A stretch of DNA of 48,778 nucleotides, taken from IMG/VR virus record IMGVR_UViG_3300025314_000361, positions 1-48,778 of that record; one strand, given 5' to 3'. The notes beneath the pieces are model-generated. The model was not told the DNA's origin. It worked only from the letters and a program-made list of their open reading frames with translations, and made no database searches. The position numbers and the translations under genes are program-made. Source of the stretch: a virus. Shown here piece after piece: positions 39,238-46,119 of this stretch. Every line of letters begins with the position of its first letter. The stretch's first letter is position 1.

Positions 39238-40185
39238 ATGCCTGAACAGCACGTACAACTGATGAAGGGGTTGGGGATAAGCGACGATGAAATCAAAGCA
39301 ATCGAAGCCCTTACCCCGGATCAAATGAAAGCCTGGGCCGAAAAGCCGACCGATCCCGAAAGCCTTAAAATCTTCGATCCGTCGAAGTATGTCGGGAACG
39401 TTCAGACCGGTATCAAGACCAAGCTTTCAAATGATCCCGAATTCCTGAAGACAATTCCTGAAGACAAGATTGATCCGGCCATACTGAAGAAGTATGAAAG
39501 CGGTCAATATGCAAGGTTCCAAAATGAACTTGTTGAAGTCGCAACAAAGAAGCTTGGATTGGAAGATAAAGACTTGACAGCCGATGACCGGAAAAGCATT
39601 AAAGTCCTTGCGGAAAAGATCGCCGTTTCGTACCTGTCAAAGAATACGAAGGACGGATCACTGAAGGAAATGCAAACACAGCTTCAAACAGCTTTGCAAT
39701 CGGTCGAAACAATGAAGACCGAACACACGACCAACCTGACAAAAGCGTTGGAAGAAACGAACGGTAAGCATACGGCCAAGCTTATCAAGACACTTACCAA
39801 AGTTGAATTGGCAAGTATTGACGGGATCACGCTGTCCGTTGGGGCTTCATTCATTTCCGATCCTGTTCTGTCTGCATTGACAGCGAAGTATGCAGTCGTC
39901 CTTGATGACAATGACAACCTTGTTCTGAAACAAAAGGAAAATCCTAAGCTTGACGTTATTGACACGGCGGGCAAGACTGTCACATTCCAACAGGCTTTAA
40001 AGGAAACAGTCGTTGCAAATAAACTTGGCGTTGTGAAAGCAGCCGACGACAAGGATAAAGACAAGGACAAGGATAAGAGGAATAAAATCATTATCGGCGG
40101 CGGTGACGGCGGCGGCGGTGAAATTGACCTTGTTCCTTCATACATTGCTGACAAGATTTCAAAAGCTCCTGTTGATAAGGAATAA
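39238..40185 (+). CDS. Putative capsid scaffold protein
   Basis: 315 residues, encoded immediately before the major capsid candidate. It is highly charged and helical, with a coiled-coil-like middle (about 140-185), a D-K-D-K-D-K-D-K tract near 280 and a Gly-rich segment. Position, charge and coiled coil fit a scaffold or a head maturation protein, but there is no protease signature. No family recognised. A terminator follows, separating it from the capsid gene. Confidence 0.6.
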   Translation: MPEQHVQLMKGLGISDDEIKAIEALTPDQMKAWAEKPTDPESLKIFDPSKYVGNVQTGIKTKLSNDPEFLKTIPEDKIDPAILKKYESGQYARFQNELVEVATKKLGLEDKDLTADDRKSIKVLAEKIAVSYLSKNTKDGSLKEMQTQLQTALQSVETMKTEHTTNLTKALEETNGKHTAKLIKTLTKVELASIDGITLSVGASFISDPVLSALTAKYAVVLDDNDNLVLKQKENPKLDVIDTAGKTVTFQQALKETVVANKLGVVKAADDKDKDKDKDKRNKIIIGGGDGGGGEIDLVPSYIADKISKAPVDKE

Positions 40186-40270
40186 ACTTTTATATTGTGC
40201 TTATCTTACACGTTTGACAGGCTTCCCGCCCAATCATTGTGTAAATTTTTAGGGTTGAACTTCGGTTCAC

Positions 40271-40306
40271 AAATCCCCTTCCTTTCCAGGCAGGGGATTT
40301 TTTTTT
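40271..40306 (+). terminator. Rho-independent terminator between scaffold and capsid genes
   Basis: AAATCCCCT (40271-40279) pairs with AGGGGATTT (40292-40300), followed by a T run of at least eight. Confidence 0.85.
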
Positions 40307-40334
40307 GTCCGTTTCGCTGGAAGGTTTACTTTTG
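40305..40334 (+). promoter_or_regulatory. Promoter TTG-N19-TACTTTTG for the capsid gene
   Basis: TTG 40305-40307 sits at the end of the terminator T run and TACTTTTG is at 40327-40334, spaced 19 bp. It gives a predicted 5' leader of about 150 nt before ATG 40493. Confidence 0.65.
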
Positions 40335-40426
40335 GACTGCAATTACAATTTCTTCCTGTTGGCCCGGTATGCCTCAATACCAAAAACTCACTTCTTTTTT
40401 TGTTGGTCGGAACAGCCTTATTGTTC

Positions 40427-40437
40427 AAACTAAGTTT
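40427..40437 (+). promoter_or_regulatory. Palindrome AAACTAAGTTT in the capsid leader
   Basis: Exact copy, here 55 bp upstream of ATG 40493 and therefore inside the predicted untranslated leader. Confidence 0.5.
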
Positions 40438-40492
40438 CCCCTTTGTTGGCTTATTGCCTTAAACATTCATTCAAACTTTAAATTGTTTTTAT

Positions 40493-41614
40493 ATGCCAAT
40501 GGGTAATATAGGGACTTACGTTTGCAGAAACTTGCAAGCAGCCCTAATAGATTATTTCGGAAGGAACGCCGCCCAATTCAGAACATTGGGTTCCGTGTCT
40601 TTCATCAAATGGCTTTTATCGCCGCAAAATACAAACGGCTTCAGGAAGATTTCCGATGACATACAAGGTGTACCGGGTAAGAAAAGGGGCGTTGCCTTCA
40701 GGGTGGACGATCCTTATTGCTATACCCTTTGCGCCCTGAATGTGGATTGCACAACAAACAACGTTCAGTATGTTGATCCCGCTTCAAGGGAAATCGTTTT
40801 CGATCTTACCAATGCCCCTTTCCGTCATTGCGACGACCAGGGAAGACCGGTCAAACTTCGTTTCAAGGAAGCCGACCTTGAAAAGTATTGTACCATTACC
40901 AACACGGAATGGATACGCGATCAAATTCTTCGCTACCTGTTGAGGTTTGAAGAAGCCCTTGACGCTGCATTGACAACCCTTCTGAACGCTGAAGTTGGAA
41001 ACAACGGCAATGACGAAGCGATCACAAACGTTCCAATTTTCACGGCTGCAAATGCTTACACGCCCAACATGGCCGTGTTGAACCCCGAAGCAATGTGGTA
41101 TATAGATCAGGTTTACAAAGACCTGGGCCTTGACGGTCAATTCGGAATGATTGGCGGAACCATTATCAACAAGATCGCCCAATACAACAAATGGGCAACA
41201 TGGAACGGGGCCGGTCTTGATATGAGCAAAGCCGATGCAATCAACCCATACCTGTTTTACAACAGGAATTTCAACACAACCTTTGGTCAACAGGACTTTA
41301 TAATTGCTGCACCCGGGGCGCAACAGCTTGTGACCTGGAACAAGTACAAAGGCGAACGTGTACGGGGTGTCACAGACCTTTATAGCAAAGGCACGATCAT
41401 TCTTCCAACAACCGGTTTGGAAGTGGATTGGAAATGGACATACGACTATTCTTGCGAAGAATGGGTGTACGAAGCTTTCCTTCATGCAGAATTGGCAACA
41501 GTTCCGAAGGGCGGTTGCGGCGACAACATGGAAAATGTCAACGGCATTATCCGTGTTCACGATTGCGGTACACAGCCATTGATCCCGGCTTGTCCTGAAG
41601 AAGCCGAAGCCTAA
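40493..41614 (+). CDS. Putative major capsid protein
   Basis: 373 residues, a normal capsid size, encoded after the scaffold candidate with its own promoter, long leader and a neighbouring terminator, as expected for a very highly expressed gene. An N-terminal helix is followed by F-R-T-L-G-S-V-S-F-I-K-W-L-L-S. I-A-A-P-G-A-Q-Q-L-V-T-W-N and a late G-L-E-V-D-W-K-W-T-Y-D-Y-S-C-E-E-W are present. Ten Cys residues are unusual for a capsid protein. No HK97 sequence signature can be named by eye, so the call rests on context and composition. Confidence 0.65.
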   Translation: MPMGNIGTYVCRNLQAALIDYFGRNAAQFRTLGSVSFIKWLLSPQNTNGFRKISDDIQGVPGKKRGVAFRVDDPYCYTLCALNVDCTTNNVQYVDPASREIVFDLTNAPFRHCDDQGRPVKLRFKEADLEKYCTITNTEWIRDQILRYLLRFEEALDAALTTLLNAEVGNNGNDEAITNVPIFTAANAYTPNMAVLNPEAMWYIDQVYKDLGLDGQFGMIGGTIINKIAQYNKWATWNGAGLDMSKADAINPYLFYNRNFNTTFGQQDFIIAAPGAQQLVTWNKYKGERVRGVTDLYSKGTIILPTTGLEVDWKWTYDYSCEEWVYEAFLHAELATVPKGGCGDNMENVNGIIRVHDCGTQPLIPACPEEAEA

Positions 41615-41676
41615 GAAGGCCCGGCAATTCTTCGAAGCGTTCGAAACAAGTTTTTTTTAAAGACCAATTTTTTTAT

Positions 41677-42138
41677 ATGAAATCATTTTTGAAAATCGTT
41701 TTGCTGTTGGCCGTCTTTACGGCGGTAATACAGCCAACCGTCGAAGCCCAAATATTGACCCGACAGGTGACAACCGGAAACAAAAAAGATAGTGTCACGG
41801 GGGCCGGGACGAAATACTTCAGCTTCTTTAGTACACCGTCCACTGTGACAGGGGTATCATTTTCCGGGCTGAAGGCTTCAACAGGCGGCGGAACTGTCAG
41901 TTCATACATTATCCTGCAAGTCAGAACGGATACAATGCCGGGGACTGCAACGGGTTCGTGGATTGATTACGTGTATCCTGGAACAACGAAGCGGGACACC
42001 TTATTTATGACCGACCTGACAACCGTTCAGGGTTATCAATGGCCGGTTCCTGTTCAGTTCTTCAACGGTGTCCGGGCAAAGGTTGTGTCAACGGGGGCGC
42101 AAAAGTTCTATGTATATTTTTCACACCTTCGACGGTGA
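41677..42138 (+). CDS. Secreted protein with signal peptide, downstream of the capsid gene
   Basis: 153 residues. A clear signal peptide (K-S-F-L-K-I-V-L-L-L-A-V-F-T-A-V ... V-E-A-Q) would be cleaved near residue 24. The mature part is a beta-sandwich-like domain with G-A-G-T-K-Y-F-S-F and a repeated Val/Ser/Thr pattern. From memory, similar signal-peptide proteins follow capsid genes in Bacteroidota phages. A secreted function encoded in the late region is odd. It could modify the host surface or be a displayed decoration. Followed by a terminator. Confidence 0.65.
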   Translation: MKSFLKIVLLLAVFTAVIQPTVEAQILTRQVTTGNKKDSVTGAGTKYFSFFSTPSTVTGVSFSGLKASTGGGTVSSYIILQVRTDTMPGTATGSWIDYVYPGTTKRDTLFMTDLTTVQGYQWPVPVQFFNGVRAKVVSTGAQKFYVYFSHLRR

Positions 42139-42174
42139 AACTTCTTTCCCTTTTATCAGTTGAGTCTGTTCGAT

Positions 42175-42205
42175 CCCCTGTCATTACAAGGCAGGGGTTT
42201 TTTTA
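42175..42205 (+). terminator. Rho-independent terminator ending the late block
   Basis: CCCCTG (42175-42180) pairs with CAGGGG (42192-42197), followed by seven T. The minus-strand gene ends at its right edge. Confidence 0.75.
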
Positions 42206-42418
42206 TTCGAATAATCCGCCGCCCGTTACCTGCAACGGTTCACCCAGGCGGACGCAATCCTTCAATTGCCTCCAAACGAACTTTGAAAATATCCGGGGCT
42301 TAGCCCAGGTCAAGACTTCCTTGGCCCTTGTTGTTTCCAGTTCTTCCGTTTCGATTACAATTTTATGAACAGTCCGAAGCGATCCGGGCTTCGTTGTTGT
42401 TGAATAAGCTATTATCAT
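42203..42418 (-). CDS. Small minus-strand gene of unknown function
   Basis: 71 residues from the minus ATG at 42418; the frame is open to an earlier ATG at 42481 (92 residues). It is the only convincing gene on this strand. Codon choice matches the phage (CTG GAA, AAG GAA, CGG ATA, TTG AAG), unlike the shadow frames elsewhere. The product has K-I-V-I-E-T-E-E-L-E and W-A-K-P-R-I-F-S-K-F-V-W-R-Q-L-K-D-C, ending G-G-G-L-F-E. It converges on the terminator of the late block and diverges from the gene at 42578. No family recognised. Confidence 0.6.
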   Translation of the reverse strand: MIIAYSTTTKPGSLRTVHKIVIETEELETTRAKEVLTWAKPRIFSKFVWRQLKDCVRLGEPLQVTGGGLFE

Positions 42419-42422
42419 AAGC

Positions 42423-42453
42423 GAAAAATACAATGTGATCCGGTTCCTCGCAA
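42423..42453 (-). promoter_or_regulatory. Minus-strand promoter-like TTG-N20-TATTTTTC
   Basis: On the minus strand, TTG (42453-42451) and TATTTTTC (42430-42423) are spaced 20 bp. The ATG at 42418 follows 4 bp after the element, implying a nearly leaderless transcript. Two mismatches to TANNTTTG make this tentative. Confidence 0.3.
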
Positions 42454-42577
42454 TAGTAAAATCCCTTAGTAAAAATGTCATTTTAGAATGAAAAAATACC
42501 TTTTCAATGTAAAATATAGTTTACTTACTGATTCGCTTTGTATATTTACATATCATTTTAACCCTAAAAATTATACA

Positions 42578-43210
42578 ATGGCAAAGAAAACAACCCTTGA
42601 AACAATCTGCAATAAGTATTGCACGATCCAACACAATGACGATAATTACTCAATTGGCGGTGGTTTAGACGGAAGTAAATTCGCAAGCCGTAGGCATGAA
42701 GACGCTAAGAATGATGATGGTAAATTGACAGAAGGCCAAGCGACACAATTATTTAAAAAGGCAACAGGATTGGAATTAGACGTTGTGAAAGAAATCATAA
42801 ACTATGCAGTGCCGAATATGGAGTGGCATCATGCCGGCAAATTGCCAAAGTCTTACGGCGGCGGGATGAAAAAAACATATTTCTTAAATGCTTCTGAAAT
42901 TTGCGACGTTGCTAAAAATTGGAATCAATATGCGGAAAAGCTTGATCTTTCAAAAGCAGCCGCAAAGGTAGCGGCTGAAAACAAAAAAGATTTGGAACAA
43001 CGCAAACACGATTTCTTAACTGCCAACGCTAAAAGGTTTGAAAGATTATCAGCAACACCGGCACGTAATTATATTTTAACAGCAACAGAAATGAATGGTA
43101 AATACGGATGGTTCGATAGCACTTATAAGTCTTATAAGTTGCCTGAATATTTTTCAGGGTGGGAATTTGAAAGCGAAGAAAAGTATAATCAATATTTAAA
43201 CATAGAATAA
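42578..43210 (+). CDS. Hypothetical protein in an A/T-richer patch
   Basis: 210 residues from ATG 42578, chosen because ACCCTAAAAATTATACA directly precedes it; the earlier ATG 42488 would add 30 poor residues. Features are H-N-D-D-N-Y-S-I-G-G-G-L-D-G, a L-T-E-G-Q-A-T-Q-L-F-K-K-A-T-G-L helix, and a charged helix near 135-160. Codon use is more A/T-rich (TTA, AAT, GAT) than in the structural genes, which may indicate later acquisition. Function unknown. It is coupled to the next gene by TAATG. Confidence 0.6.
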   Translation: MAKKTTLETICNKYCTIQHNDDNYSIGGGLDGSKFASRRHEDAKNDDGKLTEGQATQLFKKATGLELDVVKEIINYAVPNMEWHHAGKLPKSYGGGMKKTYFLNASEICDVAKNWNQYAEKLDLSKAAAKVAAENKKDLEQRKHDFLTANAKRFERLSATPARNYILTATEMNGKYGWFDSTYKSYKLPEYFSGWEFESEEKYNQYLNIE

Positions 43211-43368
43211 TGAGAATAAGATATTCGTCCTTCACATGGACGCCAACACAAATCGCCTTTCTTCTCGAAAATTGGAACAAAAAAAGTGCAACCGAAATCG
43301 GTTCAAAGATCAAGAAAAGCAGAAGCGCAGTATTGGGCAAAGTCAGGCGATTAGGATTGAAAAAATAA
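43210..43368 (+). CDS. GcrA-like small DNA-binding regulator
   Basis: 52 residues, starting with a one-base overlap on the previous stop (TAATG). F-T-W-T-P-T-Q-I-A-F-L-L-E-N-W, then S-A-T-E-I-G-S-K-I, then S-R-S-A-V-L-G-K-V-R-R-L-G-L-K-K. This is the GcrA N-terminal helix-turn-helix pattern (W-T-x-E ... S-R-N-A-V-I-G-K-x-x-R-L-G-L). Only the DNA-binding domain is present, without the sigma-interacting C-terminus of alphaproteobacterial GcrA. It may regulate transcription in this divergent region. A strong hairpin follows. Confidence 0.7.
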   Translation: MRIRYSSFTWTPTQIAFLLENWNKKSATEIGSKIKKSRSAVLGKVRRLGLKK

Positions 43369-43377
43369 TTAATAACC

Positions 43378-43407
43378 GACCGGGAGAAATCCCGGTCATT
43401 AAACTTT
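43378..43407 (+). terminator. Stable hairpin after the GcrA-like gene
   Basis: GACCGGGA (43378-43385), loop GAAA, TCCCGGTC (43390-43397), followed by the moderately T-rich ATTAAACTTTTATT. The weak T run leaves open a leader role for ATG 43412. Confidence 0.6.
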
Positions 43408-43411
43408 TATT

Positions 43412-43939
43412 ATGGAACGCTTAAAAATCAAACTTTCGATGTTGAAGCCGAATGACTTCTTCCAATTGCATGACGAAAATGGTGCATTGTATTATCAATT
43501 GGCCACAAAGGTTGAAGGAAGATATTCATATTACTACGTTGACGAAAACGAAGTGACTTTGTTCAAGGTAACTGAAGACAAGGAAGTATATGAAGTCAAC
43601 GAAGTCCCGGAAAATTTGTTGAAGAACCTTGGCCGAAATAAGGCCGTTCTTTCTGTTGAAATAAAGATGAAGTATATAATCAGCCGGGTCGAAGCCGGGC
43701 CATTGACTTCATACGAAGAAGGTGAATTATTCGAATTGCTTGAAAGATTTTCGAACAATGATTCTATTTATAACATTGCAGTAAAGAACCATTTCCTTGC
43801 AAAGAACGCCGGGTCGGACGTGGATACATGGGACTTGATCGCCGGGCTTGCATCGCAATGTATGGACGACTTGTTCACAATGGTATGTTGCTTCAATCAA
43901 GATACTGTCATTTACTTATTACGAACTGTTAAAAAATAA
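43412..43939 (+). CDS. Hypothetical protein
   Basis: 175 residues. An N-terminal beta-rich part (D-F-F-Q-L-H-D-E-N-G-A-L-Y-Y-Q-L-A, Y-S-Y-Y-Y-V-D-E-N-E-V) is followed by a helical second half with F-L-A-K-N-A-G-S. No family recognised. It lies 2 bp from the next gene and probably belongs to an operon running to the methyltransferase. Confidence 0.55.
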   Translation: MERLKIKLSMLKPNDFFQLHDENGALYYQLATKVEGRYSYYYVDENEVTLFKVTEDKEVYEVNEVPENLLKNLGRNKAVLSVEIKMKYIISRVEAGPLTSYEEGELFELLERFSNNDSIYNIAVKNHFLAKNAGSDVDTWDLIAGLASQCMDDLFTMVCCFNQDTVIYLLRTVKK

Positions 43940-43941
43940 GC

Positions 43942-44739
43942 ATGAAAAAAGACATTTTTGAAACAGCCGACACCAAGCCCAAGAAGGATATTGTAATCTT
44001 TGAGATCAACGACACGGGCCGTCAACACGAATACAAAGCAGCGACGGGATATGTGGACGCTTTCATTGGCTTCCTGGAAAGCCTGGGATACGAACCAACC
44101 CGCAAGTATGAACATTCGACGGACATTCAACTTGATGGTATTTCGTTCGGCATAAACACCGGCAACGCTTCATATATGAGCAAGAACATTTACACCCGGG
44201 ATCACTTTGTCAGGAAGCCGGACAACCGTTGGATTAGTCTTGAAAAGGGCTTTGAAAAGATGGCCGTCAAGGTATATATCAACAAAGAAATGGATGCCGC
44301 CAAGATAAAGAAACAGATCAATGGGGCCATCGAAAAAGCCAAGGGGCAGTTTAAGGAAATTGAAGACACAAGGGCCAAGGACAAAGCCAATTCAATTACC
44401 ATTGGCGAACATTATTCGAAATGTAAGTTGGTTATAAGGCATTGCCGGGGCATATATATCGAAAAGGGTGTATTATCGTTTGACTTGAAGGGGTATTCAA
44501 GTATTCAAATCAAAGCCGACGGTTCGTTCATGGGCTTCAGCTTATATTTTTCAAAGGTGGAAACGATAACCGACATTCCGAAGGTTGCCGGGATCATTGA
44601 AAAGGAAATGAAATTCGTCGAAGCCATTGCCAAGGAAGTGACCGGGTTCGCCAAGCTGTCCGCCGATCTTCAGGAATGGACGGTCAAGGCTTATCACGTT
44701 CGGTATGACGTTCAGAAAAAAAAGCTTTTTGAATATTAA
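43942..44739 (+). CDS. Hypothetical protein
   Basis: 265 residues. A beta-rich N-terminal region has G-Y-V-D-A-F-I-G-F-L-E-S-L-G-Y-E-P-T-R. A Lys/Glu coiled coil lies at about 110-150. A second domain has G-V-L-S-F-D-L-K-G-Y-S-S-I-Q-I-K-A-D-G-S. No family recognised. It is located two genes upstream of the cytosine methyltransferase, with short gaps on both sides. Confidence 0.55.
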   Translation: MKKDIFETADTKPKKDIVIFEINDTGRQHEYKAATGYVDAFIGFLESLGYEPTRKYEHSTDIQLDGISFGINTGNASYMSKNIYTRDHFVRKPDNRWISLEKGFEKMAVKVYINKEMDAAKIKKQINGAIEKAKGQFKEIEDTRAKDKANSITIGEHYSKCKLVIRHCRGIYIEKGVLSFDLKGYSSIQIKADGSFMGFSLYFSKVETITDIPKVAGIIEKEMKFVEAIAKEVTGFAKLSADLQEWTVKAYHVRYDVQKKKLFEY

Positions 44740-44749
44740 AATTTTAGCC

Positions 44750-45106
44750 ATGTTTTTAGTAAAAGAAAATGATGTGTATAAGCGTGAACGGGTAGTTGAA
44801 TTCACCAACAACGAAACGATCACATTCAAACAGCAGGAAATTGCCGTGTACCAAAAGCATGAAAGCGATTGGTACATGACCATTGCTTTGGAAAAATCCG
44901 ACTTGGTGAAAGAAGACAGACACCTATTGACGTACAAGCTTCTTGTTGATTATCGTTGGGCTGTTCGTGAAGGGTTCAACCATGAACTTGACAAAAGCCT
45001 GAAGAACCCGTACAGCTACCCCCGGAACAGAAATACAGTCAAAGGAATACAGGGATATATTGCCCGAATTGTAAAGGCTTCGGAAGCCGAAATGAAATCA
45101 TTATGA
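44750..45106 (+). CDS. Hypothetical protein preceding the methyltransferase
   Basis: 118 residues from ATG 44750; the in-frame start at 44705 lies inside the previous gene. Charged, with E-R-V-V-E-F-T-N-N-E-T-I-T-F-K-Q-Q-E-I-A and a basic helical C-terminus. It overlaps the methyltransferase gene by 4 bp (ATGA), so the two are translationally coupled and may act together. No family recognised. Confidence 0.55.
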   Translation: MFLVKENDVYKRERVVEFTNNETITFKQQEIAVYQKHESDWYMTIALEKSDLVKEDRHLLTYKLLVDYRWAVREGFNHELDKSLKNPYSYPRNRNTVKGIQGYIARIVKASEAEMKSL

Positions 45107-45987
45107 CACCAACAGCAAAGGGGTATTTTTCGGGTTGCGGAGGTATGGAAATTGGTTTGATGCAAGCCGGGGTTCAAATGATCCAATCGCTTGACCTTGA
45201 TCCCCGGGCCGTGAATACGATGAAGCGGAACAATCAATACTTTGGTCACTCTGTATTACAACAGGACATAAAGGATATGACAGTTCTTCAGCAAAAGTCA
45301 AGTGACATTATTGTTGGAACTTATCCATGTACAAAGTATTCGACGATTGCAGACATTCACGGGGCAAGAACCGGCGACGATCTTTTTCTTCACTTCTTCC
45401 GTCATATAGCAATCGAACAGCCGGAAATGTACATTGTTGAAAACGTTCCAGGAATGAAGAAGTTTCCAATTGTCATGGAAGCAATGACGAAGTTGCCGCA
45501 ATATTATATCAACGTGTTTTGCCCAATGAAGGCTTGCAATTGGTTGCCGCAAAAACGTGACCGCCTTATCTTGATCGGGACGAAGAAGCCGGTCTTCATT
45601 ATGGAACCGAACCGGGCGAACAACCGGCCCCGGATAAAAGATATTTTGGAAATCAATCCCAATATCAACATTCCCGACAATGTTTATTCAAGGCTGAAGG
45701 GCAAGTATAGGGACAAGCCGATCATTGTTGATCCAAGCCAACCCGGGGCCATTGCGCCGACTTGCGTTGCCCATTACGCAAAGGATCAAGGAACCCGGCT
45801 TGTCATGGATAAGAACTTCAAACACGGTGTCCGGCCCTTTACAATAAGGGAATACGCCCGCTTGCAGGGCTTCCCGGATGACTTCAGCTTCGACGAAGAA
45901 CTTTGGTCATATCAACTTATTGGCAACGCCGTCCCGGTTCCAATGGCCCGGTGGATCGGTCTTCAGGCAATGAAATATTTTGCATAG
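45103..45987 (+). CDS. dcm: DNA (cytosine-5)-methyltransferase
   Basis: 294 residues, compact for the family. Motif I is Y-F-S-G-C-G-G-M-E-I-G (about 8-18). Motif IV is G-T-Y-P-C-T-K-Y-S with the catalytic Cys76. Motif VI is E-N-V-P-G (113-117) and motif VIII is Q-K-R-D-R-L-I-L-I-G (about 150-159). Motif IX is R-P-F-T-I-R-E-Y-A-R-L-Q-G-F-P and motif X is I-G-N-A-V-P-V-P-M-A. The target-recognition region is short. No restriction endonuclease gene is adjacent, so it is solitary and probably protects phage DNA from host restriction. Confidence 0.92.
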   Translation: MTPTAKGYFSGCGGMEIGLMQAGVQMIQSLDLDPRAVNTMKRNNQYFGHSVLQQDIKDMTVLQQKSSDIIVGTYPCTKYSTIADIHGARTGDDLFLHFFRHIAIEQPEMYIVENVPGMKKFPIVMEAMTKLPQYYINVFCPMKACNWLPQKRDRLILIGTKKPVFIMEPNRANNRPRIKDILEINPNINIPDNVYSRLKGKYRDKPIIVDPSQPGAIAPTCVAHYAKDQGTRLVMDKNFKHGVRPFTIREYARLQGFPDDFSFDEELWSYQLIGNAVPVPMARWIGLQAMKYFA

Positions 45988-45988
45988 T

Positions 45989-46014
45989 AAAAGCCCCGGT
46001 TCGCCGGGGTTTTT
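45989..46014 (+). terminator. Strong rho-independent terminator after the methyltransferase gene
   Basis: CCCCGG (45994-45999), loop TTCG, CCGGGG (46004-46009), extended by A/G pairing with the T run. Confidence 0.9.
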
Positions 46015-46037
46015 CATAGGACAAATACTATCCGCTT

Positions 46038-46045
46038 TATCTTTG
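46038..46045 (+). promoter_or_regulatory. -7-like element TATCTTTG upstream of the early block
   Basis: Matches TANNTTTG 24 bp after a strong terminator. A second candidate, TACCTTTA, is at 46080-46087. Neither has a well-spaced TTG. Confidence 0.4.
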
Positions 46046-46066
46046 TAATATATATTTTACATTTAT

Positions 46067-46077
46067 AAACTTAGTTT
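46067..46077 (+). promoter_or_regulatory. Palindrome AAACTTAGTTT upstream of the DUF932 gene
   Basis: Exact copy, 42 bp before ATG 46120. The ACCCAAAAATTTACAGA leader (46104-46119) follows, so both recurrent motifs occur in this one region. Confidence 0.5.
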
Positions 46078-46119
46078 TCTACCTTTACGGCAATTCGAAT
46101 TCACCCAAAAATTTACAGA

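Larger units (their letters stand above)
40186..40492 (+). other. 307-bp non-coding regulatory gap before the capsid gene
   Basis: From left to right this gap contains four elements. First is a reverse-strand copy of the CCCTAAAAATTTACA leader (40238-40254) followed by a 15-codon minus ORF. Then come a terminator (40271-40306), a promoter (40305-40334) and a palindrome (40427-40437). Next to the capsid gene lies an A/T-rich leader. A + strand ORF through this gap would cross the terminator and is not coding-like. Confidence 0.7.

Noticed and set aside
39684-40154. 156-codon minus-strand ORF with Ser/Leu and Pro repeats
   Set aside because: It is the shadow of the Asp-Lys and Gly tracts of the scaffold gene.
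40195-40506. 103-codon plus-strand ORF before the capsid gene
   Set aside because: It crosses a terminator and a promoter, uses unlike codons and encodes an implausible hydrophobic mixture.
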